The notes: generated by a model from the letters alone, not told the origin. A DNA stretch of 52,451 nt from Bacteroidales bacterium (GCA_017544265.1 JAFYEM010000037.1:1-52451), one strand, 5' to 3'. Counted from the first letter of the stretch, positions 1 through 8,832 are shown. Made by a program: numbers and translations.

Positions 1-57
1 CTTCTCGGGGGTCTGCCAAGCGGCAGGGGCCGACAAGCCCCTGAGAGCGTTCTTCAT
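1..57 (-). CDS. N-terminal fragment of a gene running off the left edge
   Basis: Nineteen in-frame codons run from an ATG at 57-55 to the window edge on the minus strand, beginning MKNALRGLSAPAAW. A TATGTTTG promoter box sits at 66-73, only 8 nt upstream of the ATG. This supports a real gene start with almost no leader. Too little is present to recognise a family. The alternative is that the stretch is non-coding: it also contains two small hairpins (CTGCC/GGCAG at 15-28 and AGGGGC/GCCCCT at 25-42). Confidence 0.4.
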   Translation of the reverse strand, partial: MKNALRGLSAPAAWQTPEK

Positions 58-65
58 TTGGATTA

Positions 66-73
66 CAAACATA
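66..73 (-). promoter_or_regulatory. -7 box for the left-edge gene
   Basis: TATGTTTG on the minus strand matches the Bacteroidota -7 consensus TAnnTTTG. No clear TTTG lies 19 bp upstream. It is 8 nt from the candidate ATG at 57. Confidence 0.45.
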
Positions 74-196
74 GTTACTTTATCGAACTGAATGCCTGCA
101 AAAGAGTCTGTTAAATTCCTGTTTATCGGTCTCTTTGGTTCTTTGGTCTGAAAGAAAAAAGTGACCAAAAGTGACCAAATTTGGGGGATACAAGAA

Positions 197-244
197 ACAA
201 GACTTTGTAAAGTGTTTGAAAATCAACAACTTACAAAGTCTTGT
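197..244 (-). terminator. Stem-loop terminator downstream of tRNA-Leu(TAA)
   Basis: A perfect 14-bp inverted repeat (197-210 and 231-244, core CAAGACTTTGTAA) encloses a 20-nt loop, starting 2 nt after the tRNA 3' end. On the minus strand it is followed by TTTCTTGT. The position right behind the tRNA suggests an intrinsic terminator. The loop is long for a terminator, so a processing hairpin is also possible. Confidence 0.55.
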
Positions 245-246
245 CG

Positions 247-331
247 TGCCTCGGGGGGGAATCGAACCCCCACGGCCGTTTCGGGCCAAGGGATTTTAAG
301 TCCCTCGTGTCTACCATTTCACCACCAAGGC
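247..331 (-). tRNA. tRNA-Leu, anticodon TAA
   Basis: The 85-nt sequence folds as a class II tRNA. The acceptor GCCTTGG at 325-331 pairs with CCGAGGC, followed by discriminator A. The anticodon loop is CTTAAAA (anticodon TAA), and there is a long variable arm and a GGTTCGATT T-loop. It decodes UUA/UUG leucine codons. The 3' CCA is not encoded, so it must be added enzymatically. It has its own promoter box at 360-367. Confidence 0.95.
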
Positions 332-359
332 GGTGGAGGCCGGGGCAGCGGCCGGGTTG

Positions 360-367
360 CAAAGGTA
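360..367 (-). promoter_or_regulatory. -7 box of tRNA-Leu(TAA)
   Basis: TACCTTTG on the minus strand, 28 nt upstream of the mature tRNA 5' end, fits TAnnTTTG and the usual distance for a short tRNA leader. Confidence 0.6.
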
Positions 368-429
368 CGGAATTTTTTGAAATAACAGTCAATTCGCCCC
401 CCGCAGACACAAAATTAACAAATTATTCC

Positions 430-437
430 TATATTTA
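430..437 (+). promoter_or_regulatory. Near-consensus -7 box before the Sel1/TPR gene
   Basis: TATATTTA differs from TAnnTTTG only at the last base. It lies 23 nt upstream of the ATG at 461. Confidence 0.35.
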
Positions 438-460
438 TCGCTGTCTATAACGAATCGACC

Positions 461-1012
461 ATGACTGAAGAAGAATTCAACGAACTGCGGGTCCTGGACC
501 TGAAAGAGGCCATAGAAGAGGCTGAAAGGGAGGGAACGCCCGAAATGCTTGCCTATGCACGCAAGCAGCTGGCGGACCTGTATATGGAAAACGACGACAC
601 GGAAAAAGCCCTGGAGCAGTACGAAATGGCGCTGAAGGAGGGAGCGGACGACGTACTTGAAAATCTGGGTCTATGCTATTACGCCGCCGGCGACGAAAGG
701 AAGGCGATGAAGACGTGGAAGAGGGGCGCGGAAAACGGTGACCAGATGTGCATCCTCCGTTACGGACTCGCGCTGGTGGAGGCCCGGGAGGAAGACGAAG
801 ACATCATCCGGAAACTGACCGGACTTGCCGAAAAGGAGGAAGAAGCCGCGGGCGACGCCTCGGCGGTGCTGTATCTCCACTACATCCGGGAGGGAGACGA
901 GGATTCCGCCGAAGCCTGGCGGGAAAGAGCCATGGAGATGGGCAGCAACTTGATGGAAGCCCTTGAACAAGAGAACAGTGAGGCGGAAAACGGGGAGGAT
1001 GACTGGAGCTAA
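461..1012 (+). CDS. Small acidic TPR/Sel1-repeat-like protein
   Basis: A 183-residue protein without a signal peptide, so probably cytoplasmic. It is strongly acidic and helical. Residues from about 40 to 160 show successive helix pairs with TPR/Sel1-type spacing, for example a pair around 'EKALEQYEMALKEGADD' followed by 'ENLGLCYYAAGDERKAMKTW' (Gly-Ala-Tyr pattern). Such repeats normally mediate protein-protein contacts; no enzymatic motif is visible. It lies between a divergent tRNA and the rpsL operon and is followed within 3 nt by the -33 element of the rpsL promoter, so it ends as its own unit. The partner and process are unknown. Confidence 0.8.
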   Translation: MTEEEFNELRVLDLKEAIEEAEREGTPEMLAYARKQLADLYMENDDTEKALEQYEMALKEGADDVLENLGLCYYAAGDERKAMKTWKRGAENGDQMCILRYGLALVEAREEDEDIIRKLTGLAEKEEEAAGDASAVLYLHYIREGDEDSAEAWRERAMEMGSNLMEALEQENSEAENGEDDWS

Positions 1013-1014
1013 AA

Positions 1015-1045
1015 TTTGTATTTTGCAAAAATTTTACTATCTTTG
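1015..1045 (+). promoter_or_regulatory. Promoter of the rpsL-rpsG-fusA-rpsJ operon
   Basis: TTTG at 1015-1018, a 19-bp spacer and TATCTTTG at 1038-1045 match the Bacteroidota -33/-7 promoter exactly. Transcription should begin near 1049-1052, giving a leader of about 45 nt before rpsL. It directly abuts the stop codon of the preceding gene. Confidence 0.85.
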
Positions 1046-1096
1046 CGGTCCCCTAAATGGGGACCATTTTTATAACTTATTTATTAACAAACATTT

Positions 1097-1480
1097 ATGC
1101 CCACAATTCAACAACTTGTCCGCAAAGGACGCGAGGCACTTGTCGTAAAAAGCAAGTCTCGTGCGTTGGATGCTTGTCCTCAGAAGCGTGGTGTGTGTCT
1201 TCGTGTATACACGACGACCCCTAAGAAACCGAACTCGGCGATGCGTAAAGTCGCCCGTGTCCGTCTTTCCAACGCCAAAGAGGTCAACGCCTACATCCCG
1301 GGTGAGGGCCACAACCTCCAGGAGCACTCCATCGTGCTCGTTCGCGGAGGCCGTGTAAAGGACCTTCCGGGTGTACGTTACCACATCCTTAGAGGAGCTT
1401 TGGATACCGCCGGCGTAGATGGCAGGACCCAGTCCCGTTCCCTCTACGGCGCGAAGAGGCCGAAGAAATCTAAGAAGTAA
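1097..1480 (+). CDS. rpsL: 30S ribosomal protein S12
   Basis: At 127 residues this matches the family length. It contains the decoding-centre loop [10 protein letters not shown] (about residues 40-49), whose lysines are the classic streptomycin-resistance positions, and the second conserved loop [11 protein letters not shown] near residues 88-98. The C-terminus is the usual basic tail. S12 lies at the A-site of the small subunit and monitors codon-anticodon pairing. It is the first gene of the str-type operon, with rpsG starting 28 nt downstream. The ATG is the only start consistent with the conserved N-terminus [12 protein letters not shown]. Confidence 0.98.
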   Translation: MPTIQQLVRKGREALVVKSKSRALDACPQKRGVCLRVYTTTPKKPNSAMRKVARVRLSNAKEVNAYIPGEGHNLQEHSIVLVRGGRVKDLPGVRYHILRGALDTAGVDGRTQSRSLYGAKRPKKSKK

Positions 1481-1508
1481 TCACCTAACTGTTTAATTCA
1501 CTTTCAAA

Positions 1509-1985
1509 ATGAGAAAAGCGAAGCCTAAAAAGAGGATTCTACTTCCGGATCCCAAGTATCACGACGTGCAGGTTACACGTTTCGTGAACAATCTTATGCT
1601 CCAGGGTAAGAAGAGTATCGCGTATTCTATTTTTTACGATGCCATCGACATGGTAGGCGAGAAGATGAAAGATTCTGACAAGGCTCCACTCGATATTTGG
1701 AAGAAAGCACTCGAGAACGTGACTCCTCAGATCGAGGTCAAGTCCCGTCGTATCGGTGGTGCCAACTTCCAGGTGCCGACTGAGTTGCGTCCTGAGAGGA
1801 AAGTCTCCGTCTCCATGAAGAACCTCATCGCGTTTGCACGCAAGCGCTCAGGCCACTCAATGGCAGAAAAGCTTTGCGCCGAAATCATTGCTGCATACAA
1901 CAATGAGGGCGGTGCATTCAAGCGTAAAGAAGATATGCACAGGATGGCAGAGGCCAACAAGGCATTTGCACATTTCCGCTTCTAA
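1509..1985 (+). CDS. rpsG: 30S ribosomal protein S7
   Basis: A 158-residue S7. It shows the conserved N-terminal basic segment MRKAKPKKR, the [23 protein letters not shown]-like block (here [16 protein letters not shown] around residues 75-90) and the C-terminal helix with [16 protein letters not shown]7 nucleates assembly of the 30S head by binding the 3' domain of 16S rRNA, and in many bacteria feeds back on this operon's translation. It sits between rpsL and fusA, 21 nt before fusA. Confidence 0.98.
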   Translation: MRKAKPKKRILLPDPKYHDVQVTRFVNNLMLQGKKSIAYSIFYDAIDMVGEKMKDSDKAPLDIWKKALENVTPQIEVKSRRIGGANFQVPTELRPERKVSVSMKNLIAFARKRSGHSMAEKLCAEIIAAYNNEGGAFKRKEDMHRMAEANKAFAHFRF

Positions 1986-2006
1986 TAATCGCGAGCAGGC
2001 AAGGCA

Positions 2007-4118
2007 ATGAGAGACCTTAAGTTCACACGGAACATCGGAATCATGGCCCACATCGACGCGGGCAAGACGACCACATCCGAGAGGATTCTCTTCTATACGG
2101 GCAAGACCCATAAGATAGGAGAGGTCCATGAAGGTGCGGCCACCATGGACTGGATGGTGCAGGAGCAGGAGAGGGGTATCACCATCACCTCTGCCGCCAC
2201 CACCGCCTTCTGGCCCTACGGGGGAAAGACCTATCAGATCAACCTGATAGACACTCCCGGACACGTGGACTTCACCGTGGAGGTGGAGCGTTCGCTGCGC
2301 GTTCTGGACGGGACTATCGCGACCTTCTGCGCCGTCGGGCGCGTGCAGCCGCAGTCTGAGACCGTCTGGCGCCAGGCCGACAAATACGGCGTTCCGAAAA
2401 TTGCCTATGTGAACAAGATGGACCGGGTCGGTGCCGACTTCCTCGCCTGTGTCGAGGAAATCCACACCAAGCTCGGTGCCAATGCCGTCCCTATCTGCCT
2501 CCCCATAGGAGCTGAGGATAAATTCGAGGGCATCATAGACCTCATCGGCATGAAGGCCATTTACTACGACTCATCGGAAGAACTCATCAATTTCGAGGTC
2601 AGGGAAATTCCCGCCTCGATGAAAGATGAGGCCCTGCAGCACAGGGAGAAACTTCTGGAAGCCGCGGCCGAGTGCGACGAGAACCTGATGGAGAAATATT
2701 TCGACGACCCTGACACCGTCACAGACGAGGAAATAATCGCGGCGCTCCGCAAGGGCACCATCGCGATGAAAATTGTCCCCGCCTGCTGCGGTTCTTCCTT
2801 CAAGAACAAGGGCGTCCAGTTCCTCCTCGACGCTGTGATGCGTTATCTCCCCTCCCCTCTGGACAAGGGAGCTGTAGTAGGGACAAACCCGAGAACCGGT
2901 GCCGAGATAGAGCGCAAGCCGTCTGCCGACGAGCCTTTCTGCGCCCTGGTCTTCAAGATTGCGACGGATCCTTTCGTGGGCCGTCTGGCGTTCCTGAGGG
3001 CTTATTCCGGCCGGCTGGACTCGGGTTCTTATGTCTATAACACCCGTACGGCCCAGAAAGAAAGGGTGTCCCGGCTGTATCAGATGCACTCCAACCACCA
3101 GAACCCTATCGAGTTCGTGGAGGCGGGGGACATCTGCGCGGCAGTGGGATTCAAGGACCTGCGCACCGGCGACACCGTGTGCGTGGAGAACCACCCTATC
3201 ACCCTCGAGTCCATGGAATTCCCGGATCCCGTTATCGGAATCGCCGTGGAGCCCAAGACACAGAAGGATCTGGACAAACTCTCCCTCGCGCTGGCAAAGC
3301 TCGCGGAAGAGGACCCGACCTTCACGGTCAAGTCGGACGTCGAGACCGGCCAGACCGTCATCAGCGGTATGGGTGAGCTTCATCTGGACATCATCGTGGA
3401 CCGCCTGCGCCGTGAATTCGGCGTGGACATCAACCAGGGTGCCCCCCAGGTCAACTACAAGGAGGCCATCACTTCCAGCGTGGAGTGGAGGGAAGTGTTC
3501 AAGAAGCAGACCGGCGGCCGCGGCAAGTTCGCGGATATCATCGTAAGAATCTCTCCTGCCGACGAAGGCACACAAGGCCTTCAATTCGAAAATGTGGTCA
3601 AGGGCGGCAACGTCCCGAAGGAATTCGTTCCCTCGGTGGAGAAAGGCTTCAAGAGCGCAATGGCAAACGGCGTCCTCGCCGGTTACGAAGTGCCTTCGCT
3701 CAAAGTCGAGCTCCTGGACGGAAGTTACCATCCCGTGGATTCGGACCAGCTCTCTTTCGAGCTTGCCGCACGGATGGCCTTCCGCCACGCCTGCCCCAAG
3801 TGCCACCCCGTCCTGATGGAGCCCATCATGTCCCTGGAGGTCGTCACCCCCGAGGACTATATGGGCGACATTGTGGGCGATCTGAACCGCCGCCGCGGAC
3901 AGATTGTCGCAATGGACTCGACGGGAAACGGCGCCCGCATCGTCAAAGCTTTCGTTCCGCTGTCCGAGCAATTCGGCTATGTAACGGTGCTCCGCACGCT
4001 GTCCTCCGGACGCGCGACCAGCACAATGACCTTCGACCACTATGCTGAAGTTCCGGCATCTCTGGCAAAGGATATAGTTGAAAAGAGCGGATACCGGGCG
4101 GGCAGCTTTGATGAGTAA
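2007..4118 (+). CDS. fusA: Elongation factor G
   Basis: At 703 residues this is a full-length EF-G with all GTPase motifs: AHIDAGKT (14-21), the switch I/II elements [10 protein letters not shown] and DTPGH, NKMD (G4) and CGSSFKNKG (G5). The later domains II-V end with the [12 protein letters not shown] loop and a YAEVP segment of domain V. It catalyses GTP-driven translocation of tRNA-mRNA. Its place between rpsG and rpsJ in the str operon marks it as the housekeeping copy rather than an accessory EF-G2 paralogue. Only the otherwise usual AVGGVQPQ segment differs slightly (AVGRVQPQ). Confidence 0.97.
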   Translation: MRDLKFTRNIGIMAHIDAGKTTTSERILFYTGKTHKIGEVHEGAATMDWMVQEQERGITITSAATTAFWPYGGKTYQINLIDTPGHVDFTVEVERSLRVLDGTIATFCAVGRVQPQSETVWRQADKYGVPKIAYVNKMDRVGADFLACVEEIHTKLGANAVPICLPIGAEDKFEGIIDLIGMKAIYYDSSEELINFEVREIPASMKDEALQHREKLLEAAAECDENLMEKYFDDPDTVTDEEIIAALRKGTIAMKIVPACCGSSFKNKGVQFLLDAVMRYLPSPLDKGAVVGTNPRTGAEIERKPSADEPFCALVFKIATDPFVGRLAFLRAYSGRLDSGSYVYNTRTAQKERVSRLYQMHSNHQNPIEFVEAGDICAAVGFKDLRTGDTVCVENHPITLESMEFPDPVIGIAVEPKTQKDLDKLSLALAKLAEEDPTFTVKSDVETGQTVISGMGELHLDIIVDRLRREFGVDINQGAPQVNYKEAITSSVEWREVFKKQTGGRGKFADIIVRISPADEGTQGLQFENVVKGGNVPKEFVPSVEKGFKSAMANGVLAGYEVPSLKVELLDGSYHPVDSDQLSFELAARMAFRHACPKCHPVLMEPIMSLEVVTPEDYMGDIVGDLNRRRGQIVAMDSTGNGARIVKAFVPLSEQFGYVTVLRTLSSGRATSTMTFDHYAEVPASLAKDIVEKSGYRAGSFDE

Positions 4119-4145
4119 GTTTTAAAAAAAGTAATCGTAATTAAT

Positions 4146-4451
4146 ATGAGCCAGAAAATCAGAATCAAACTGAAATCCTTCGATCACATGCTCGTGGACA
4201 AATCCGCGGCTAAGATTGTTGAGACAGTGAAATCGACCGGCGCAAAGGTCAATGCCCCCATTCCCCTTCCTACGCATAAGAAGATCTTCACTGTGAACCG
4301 CTCGACCTTCGTCAACAAGAAGTCACGCGAGCAGTTCGAGCTCGATTCCTATGTCCGTCTGCTGGACATCGACGACAGCAATGCTAAGACCGTCGATGCT
4401 CTTATGAAGCTTGAGCTTCCTTCGGGCGTGGAAGTCGAAATCAAGGTCTGA
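4146..4451 (+). CDS. rpsJ: 30S ribosomal protein S10
   Basis: At 101 residues this is the normal size. It begins [13 protein letters not shown] and contains the [20 protein letters not shown]-type central strand and the [15 protein letters not shown] loop. S10 is part of the 30S head and is also the NusE subunit of antitermination complexes. It starts 27 nt after fusA. Normally rpsJ leads into rplC-rplD-rplW, but here it is followed by a terminator and a tRNA on the other strand, so the S10 ribosomal cluster is interrupted. Confidence 0.98.
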   Translation: MSQKIRIKLKSFDHMLVDKSAAKIVETVKSTGAKVNAPIPLPTHKKIFTVNRSTFVNKKSREQFELDSYVRLLDIDDSNAKTVDALMKLELPSGVEVEIKV

Positions 4452-4473
4452 GACTAAGACCTGAATCGAAAAC

Positions 4474-4504
4474 GCGGCGACCGGGAACGGTCGCCGCTAT
4501 TTAT
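4474..4504 (+). terminator. Intrinsic terminator of the str operon
   Basis: A perfect 10-bp GC-rich stem (4474-4483 with 4488-4497) is capped by a GGAA tetraloop of GNRA type and followed by TATTTAT. It begins 23 nt after the rpsJ stop, and ends the operon there. Confidence 0.85.
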
Positions 4505-4525
4505 ATAGTTAATAACAGGTTTTTG

Positions 4526-4598
4526 TGGCCCCTGCAGGATTTGAACCTGCGACCCACGGATTATGAGTCCGCTGCTCTGACCGCTGAGCTAAGGGGCC
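4526..4598 (-). tRNA. tRNA with CAT anticodon, best fit tRNA-Ile2 (lysidine type)
   Basis: A 73-nt class I tRNA. The acceptor GGCCCCT pairs with AGGGGCC, with discriminator A; the anticodon loop is CTCATAA. The acceptor and D-arm (GGCCCCTTAGCTCAG) match the recalled bacterial tRNA-Ile2 that reads AUA after TilS converts C34 to lysidine, rather than elongator tRNA-Met. This identification rests on sequence resemblance; elongator Met cannot be excluded without a profile search. CCA is not encoded. Confidence 0.85.
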
Positions 4599-4615
4599 GC
4601 GCTGAAAGCGGACCG

Positions 4616-4623
4616 CAAAAATA
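4616..4623 (-). promoter_or_regulatory. -7 box of the CAT-anticodon tRNA
   Basis: TATTTTTG on the minus strand, 17 nt upstream of the mature tRNA 5' end, fits TAnnTTTG. Confidence 0.6.
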
Positions 4624-4646
4624 GCATAAATTTTCCAAATATTCAG

Positions 4647-4654
4647 TATTTTTG
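4647..4654 (+). promoter_or_regulatory. -7 box of the CobW-type gene
   Basis: TATTTTTG followed by C fits TAnnTTTG and ends 16 nt before the ATG at 4671, so the leader would be about 12 nt. It is 23 bp from the divergent tRNA box at 4616-4623. Confidence 0.6.
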
Positions 4655-4670
4655 CGTAAAATTTAGAAAA

Positions 4671-5816
4671 ATGACAATAGAACTTGAAAGAAGACAGATT
4701 CCGGTACTGCTGCTGACCGGATATCTCGGGAGCGGAAAGACCACTCTGCTGAACAGAATCCTCAAGAACCGCAAGGGTATCAAATTCGCCGTAATAGTGA
4801 ATGACATAGGCGAAGTGAACATAGACGCGGACCTCATAGAAAAAGGCGGAATAGCGTCAAAGACCGACGACAGCCTGGTGGCCCTCCAGAACGGCTGTAT
4901 CTGCTGCACTCTGAAGATGGACCTCGTGGCCCAGGTGGCCGAGCTCACATCGGCCCGCAAGTTCGACTACATTGTAATCGAAGCCAGCGGCATCTGCGAG
5001 CCCGCCCCGATTGCGCAGACACTCTCGACCATCCCCCAGCTCGCGCCTTCGCAGGTGCTCGGCGACATTCCCTATGTCGATGCCGTCGTAACGGTCGTGG
5101 ACGCGCTCCGGATGAAGGACGAATTCGGCTGCGGAGACGCCCTCGCGAGGGAAGACATAGACGATGAAGACCTGGAAAGGCTGGTAATAGAGCAGATCGA
5201 ATTCTGCAATATCGTGCTGCTGAACAAGGCTTCCGAGATTTCTCCCGAGGAACTCGCCAGACTGCGCGCCATCGTGGGCAGCATAAACCCCGGCGCGAAG
5301 ATTCTCAACTGCGACTACGGCGACATAGACCTCGATGAAATTATCTATACCGGGATGTTCGATTTCGACGCCGTTGCGACTTCGGCGGCATGGATAGCCG
5401 CGATAGAGGGCGAAGAGGATGAGGACGAAGCCGAAGGAGAGGCACTGGAATACGGTATTGAAACCTTTGTATGGTATCGACGGGAACCGCTGGACCTGAA
5501 CAAATTCGACCATTTCGCAGCCAAGCTATGGCCTGCGGAAATCATCCGCTCGAAGGGCATCTGCTATTTTGCGGGAGACGAGGACAAGTGCTATCTCTTC
5601 GAACAGGCGGGTCGCCAGAAGAGCATCAAAGGAGTCGGACAGTGGTTCGCGACCATGCCGGAGGAAGAGCTCCGCAATATGATGGAACGCGACCGCAATC
5701 TCCGCCGCGACTGGGACCCCGTCTATGGCGACAGGATGCAGAAAATCGTATTCATCGGACGCAACCTCGACCGGGAAGCCCTCGAAGCGGCCCTGGACGC
5801 CTGTCTAAGCCGATAG
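4671..5816 (+). CDS. CobW/COG0523 G3E-family GTPase (metallochaperone type)
   Basis: A 381-residue cytoplasmic GTPase. The P-loop is GYLGSGKTT (17-25), the metal-binding CxCC motif is CICC (76-79) inside NGCICCTLKMDL, and the switch element is VIEASGICEPAPI. A NKAS guanine-recognition motif follows, and then a CobW C-terminal domain (about 285-381, starting GIETFVWYRR). COG0523 proteins use GTP to load Zn, Co or Ni into client enzymes. The acidic linker EGEEDEDEAEGEALE around residue 250 is longer than in the minimal family. No client metalloenzyme or Zur-like site is adjacent, so the metal is undetermined. Its 3' end overlaps the convergent alkyltransferase gene by 12 bp. Confidence 0.9.
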   Translation: MTIELERRQIPVLLLTGYLGSGKTTLLNRILKNRKGIKFAVIVNDIGEVNIDADLIEKGGIASKTDDSLVALQNGCICCTLKMDLVAQVAELTSARKFDYIVIEASGICEPAPIAQTLSTIPQLAPSQVLGDIPYVDAVVTVVDALRMKDEFGCGDALAREDIDDEDLERLVIEQIEFCNIVLLNKASEISPEELARLRAIVGSINPGAKILNCDYGDIDLDEIIYTGMFDFDAVATSAAWIAAIEGEEDEDEAEGEALEYGIETFVWYRREPLDLNKFDHFAAKLWPAEIIRSKGICYFAGDEDKCYLFEQAGRQKSIKGVGQWFATMPEEELRNMMERDRNLRRDWDPVYGDRMQKIVFIGRNLDREALEAALDACLSR

Positions 5817-6350
5817 CGAGCGTTTTATCATCTCCCGCTTCACATCCGGCCCCCAGGCGTAGTCACCCACGTCCACAGTGTCCAGAAGATAAAGGTCCGC
5901 GCCTTTGAAAAGCGTGGTCCTGAGGGCTGTGGAACGTATTTCTGCAGCCCTGTCCATTGCCTCCTTGGGAACTATGAGATGGCAGGGAATTACCACTGAA
6001 ACCGGATTTATCGCCACGGCGTGGGCGACGGGACGCACACCCTGGGGATTTCCGCAGAGCTCTGCGAATTCAGTATAGCTCATGAGCCGGGGCGGCTCGG
6101 CAGAATGGGTAAGGCCAAAGAGGGTCTTCCACACCTTTTTCTGGAAGTCGGTGCCGAAGAGCCTCAGGTCCTCCCACTTGAGGGACGAGGCGAGGGCGAG
6201 CAGATCCTCCGTGGATATTTTCCTTGTGGAAATCTCCCCGAAAGCATCCGGTGAGGCTGCGGCCACGGCTTTTGCAATCGCCGCGAAATGGCGGTAATCG
6301 CCTGCTATGGACGCGATTTTCCCGTCCACGGTGGTTACAATCCAGTTCAT
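5805..6350 (-). CDS. O6-alkylguanine-DNA alkyltransferase-like protein with PCHL active site
   Basis: A 181-residue protein of the Ogt/MGMT fold. GTDFQKKVWKTL (66-77) matches the winged-helix entry; SYTEFAEL and GVRPVAHAVAINP (about 104-116) carry the Arg finger region; VVIPCHLIVP (119-128) holds the acceptor Cys123. Such proteins move alkyl groups from O6-guanine to that cysteine once. Here the near-invariant PCHR is PCHL, so activity may be altered. A C-terminal tail of about 25 residues (DTVDVGDYAWGPDV...) extends past the usual end. The start at 6350 was chosen because its ATG overlaps the GH2 stop as ATGA; longer readings would run inside the GH2 gene in another frame. It is probably translated from the GH2 transcript. 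Confidence 0.85.
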   Translation of the reverse strand: MNWIVTTVDGKIASIAGDYRHFAAIAKAVAAASPDAFGEISTRKISTEDLLALASSLKWEDLRLFGTDFQKKVWKTLFGLTHSAEPPRLMSYTEFAELCGNPQGVRPVAHAVAINPVSVVIPCHLIVPKEAMDRAAEIRSTALRTTLFKGADLYLLDTVDVGDYAWGPDVKREMIKRSLSA

Positions 6351-8803
6351 CTTATACTGAGAAATTTGGTTTCCCCTCCATCCATTTCCACTTTGAGAGT
6401 TATCCGGCCCTTCTGCGGGAGCGGTTCTATTATCGCCATTGCCTTCCCGTGGAAAGCCCTTATTGAAGTCAGGAAGAAAGGACTGTGCGAAGTCGGGTCG
6501 CCGGCATCGGTGGCGATGATCTTCGCAGGACCTTCCACGCTGAATTTCAGGAGGTTGTCCGCATCGGGAACTTCCACTCCGGAAGCATCCAGAAGGCTGG
6601 CCTCCACAATCACCCATTCCCGGGTAGGGCACTCGCGAAGGGATACCACAGCCTCAGGTACGGGACGTATCGAAAGCGACACTCCAACGGCGTCGCCTGC
6701 GGTCCTGACGCAGTCGCGGGCCCACTCGGCGCCGTCCTTATAGACCACTACCTCCACGCTGCCGGGAGAATAGACCACATCGTCCCAGACGAGGCGGTAC
6801 TCACCGGGGGCCTTTTCGCGGCGGCCCTGCGACACTCCGTTGACGAAGAGCTCCCCGCTGTCACCGCTGGTATAGACATGCACGGGGGTTGTTTCGCCTT
6901 CCCGGCCGCTCCAGCTCCAGTGCGGAAGGATATGGGCCATCGGGAGGTCCGGCCTCCAGCGGGCCTGATAGAGCCAGAAACGGTCCTTGGGGAAGCCTGC
7001 AAGGTCGAAAATACCGAAATACGAACTGCGGGAGGGAGGAGCGTTGCGGGATAGTTCCTCGAGTTCTGCCCGCGCCTTTTCCAGAGACTCTTCATCATGG
7101 AAATTAGTCAGCACGGTGGGGTCGAAATTGTACGGGGTGGGCTCGCCGAGATAGTCGAAACCTGTCCAGACGAACTCTCCAGCGAGGAAAGGACAGGCAT
7201 CCTCATAGCGCCACTCATAGTCCGGGCAGGAAGCCCACCAGGGAGCATACAGGTCGTAGGAGGACATCTGGAAATCCGCCTGCCCGCCGCTCTGCTCCTG
7301 CTCCACCGGGAACTTGTAAAAGCCCCGGGTGGAGATGGTTGAAGCGGTTTCGGAGCCATAGACAGGCTGCTCCGGGAAGGCCTCGTGGAACTGCGCGTAC
7401 AGATGGGGCTTGTAGTTGAAGCCATAGACATCCACGGTCTCGTGATAGGGCTGGAAGGCGCCCCAGGGATTGTCGTTTCCGGAGGTTGTGGGGCGCGTCG
7501 GATCCTCGCGGTGACATATTTCGCTCAGACGTGCGGGGATGTCCCATTTGTCCGGATAGCCCTGCTCGCCGCACTCGTTACCTATCGACCAGGCTATTAC
7601 GGAGGGGTGGTTGCGGTCACGGCGTATCATGCCCGCGAGGTCGGTCTCCGCCCACTCGTCGAAGAGCGAGGCGTAGCCGTTAGGTTTTTTCGGGCAGGTC
7701 CATGTGTCTGTGAATTCGTCAATTACAAGAAATCCCATTTCGTCGCAGAGGTCCAGAAGGCCGGGTGCAGGAGGGTTGTGTGTCATGCGTATCGCGTTGC
7801 AGCCCATTTCCTTAAGCTGCCCGAGGCGCGAGCGCCACAGGCTTTCGTTCCACACCGCGCCGACGGCTCCTCCATCATGATGTACGCACACTCCGCGAAG
7901 GAAGGTCTTTTCTCCGTTGAGATAGAATCCGTCGGGACGGAATTCGGCCGTACGCAGACCTATGTTGAACATTCTCGCATCGCTTCCGCCCACTGTTGTG
8001 ACCATCCCGACGAAGGCATAGAGAGCAGGATTTTCAGGACTCCAGAGCTGCGCCTTCGGCACAACCAGCTGCTGAACTATTGTTTCGCCGCCGCGCACTG
8101 AATCCACCTGCGTCATGGACATCTTGTTGCCGAGAATGGCGGAAACGGATGCCTGCGGGGTGCCGGAAGTGCGGTTCTTAAGCGTAATCGCCGCGCGGAC
8201 ATAGACCTTGCCGCTGCTGATACTGTCTATCGTGACGGCCACGCCGTCTTCCGCGATACCGACTTTCGGCGACTTGCGGAGCCACACCGGGCGGTAGATT
8301 CCGCCGCCGGGATACCAGCGCGATGAATTGGGCTTGTTGTCTATATGGACCGCTATGAGGTTCCTCCCAACGCGTGCAGCATCGCCGAGAAGCACGCTGA
8401 AAGATGAATATCCGTAGGGGCGGCCTCCCAGATTCACTCCGTTGCACCAGACCTCCGCACCAGACATGACTCCTTCGAATTCGATGGATATGTCTTTCAT
8501 AAGGTCGTCTTCGCTGAGTTCGATACCCTTCCGGTACCATCCTTCGCCCCACCATGTGAGTTTACCGGTCTCTCCCGGATTGGACTGCAGGAATTCTCCC
8601 TCGACACCCCAGTCGTGAGGGAGATTCACCGACCGCCAGGCGGAGTCGTCGAAATCCTCAGAAGAGGCATCCCCGGATGTCAGGGCGAATTTCCATTCTT
8701 CATTCAGGGACGTCCTTCCTCCAGAGAGTATTTCCCTTGTGCCGCAGGAGCTTACTATTGCGGCAAGACCCAGAATCAGCGCTGCTTTCAGTAATTTTTT
8801 CAT
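6347..8803 (-). CDS. GH2-family beta-galactosidase/glycosidase lipoprotein
   Basis: An 818-residue exported lipoprotein; the signal MKKLLKAALILGLAAIVSSC ends in a lipobox Cys. The sugar-binding jelly-roll domain begins near NEEWKFAL and includes SVNLPHDWGVEGEF. It is followed by an immunoglobulin-like domain and the TIM barrel (FLRGVCVHHDGG, then the acid/base in WSIGNECGEQGY at Glu410 and the nucleophile in VYGSETAST at Glu485), and C-terminal beta domains. GH2 enzymes of this type remove terminal beta-linked sugars, often galactose. It has its own promoter at 8825-8832 and shares it with no SusCD pair. The substrate cannot be set from sequence. Confidence 0.93.
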   Translation of the reverse strand: MKKLLKAALILGLAAIVSSCGTREILSGGRTSLNEEWKFALTSGDASSEDFDDSAWRSVNLPHDWGVEGEFLQSNPGETGKLTWWGEGWYRKGIELSEDDLMKDISIEFEGVMSGAEVWCNGVNLGGRPYGYSSFSVLLGDAARVGRNLIAVHIDNKPNSSRWYPGGGIYRPVWLRKSPKVGIAEDGVAVTIDSISSGKVYVRAAITLKNRTSGTPQASVSAILGNKMSMTQVDSVRGGETIVQQLVVPKAQLWSPENPALYAFVGMVTTVGGSDARMFNIGLRTAEFRPDGFYLNGEKTFLRGVCVHHDGGAVGAVWNESLWRSRLGQLKEMGCNAIRMTHNPPAPGLLDLCDEMGFLVIDEFTDTWTCPKKPNGYASLFDEWAETDLAGMIRRDRNHPSVIAWSIGNECGEQGYPDKWDIPARLSEICHREDPTRPTTSGNDNPWGAFQPYHETVDVYGFNYKPHLYAQFHEAFPEQPVYGSETASTISTRGFYKFPVEQEQSGGQADFQMSSYDLYAPWWASCPDYEWRYEDACPFLAGEFVWTGFDYLGEPTPYNFDPTVLTNFHDEESLEKARAELEELSRNAPPSRSSYFGIFDLAGFPKDRFWLYQARWRPDLPMAHILPHWSWSGREGETTPVHVYTSGDSGELFVNGVSQGRREKAPGEYRLVWDDVVYSPGSVEVVVYKDGAEWARDCVRTAGDAVGVSLSIRPVPEAVVSLRECPTREWVIVEASLLDASGVEVPDADNLLKFSVEGPAKIIATDAGDPTSHSPFFLTSIRAFHGKAMAIIEPLPQKGRITLKVEMDGGETKFLSIR

Positions 8804-8824
8804 CAGTTTATCGTGCTACTCTCG

Positions 8825-8832
8825 CAAAAATA
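8825..8832 (-). promoter_or_regulatory. -7 box of the GH2-alkyltransferase operon
   Basis: TATTTTTG on the minus strand, 21 nt before the GH2 ATG. A TTG (8853-8855 on the complement) lies 20 bp upstream. It is 12 bp away from the divergent box at 8845-8852, so the two promoters overlap. Confidence 0.65.

Noticed and set aside
161-179. Tandem GTGACCAAA repeat
   Set aside because: Only two short copies in non-coding DNA; no supporting context.
2571-4040. 489-codon open frame antisense to fusA
   Set aside because: Mirror of the GC-rich codon pattern of fusA; no promoter and no family resemblance.
6351-6632. Longer start for the alkyltransferase (94 extra codons)
   Set aside because: Lies inside the GH2 gene in another frame; the ATG at 6350 overlaps the GH2 stop in the usual ATGA manner.
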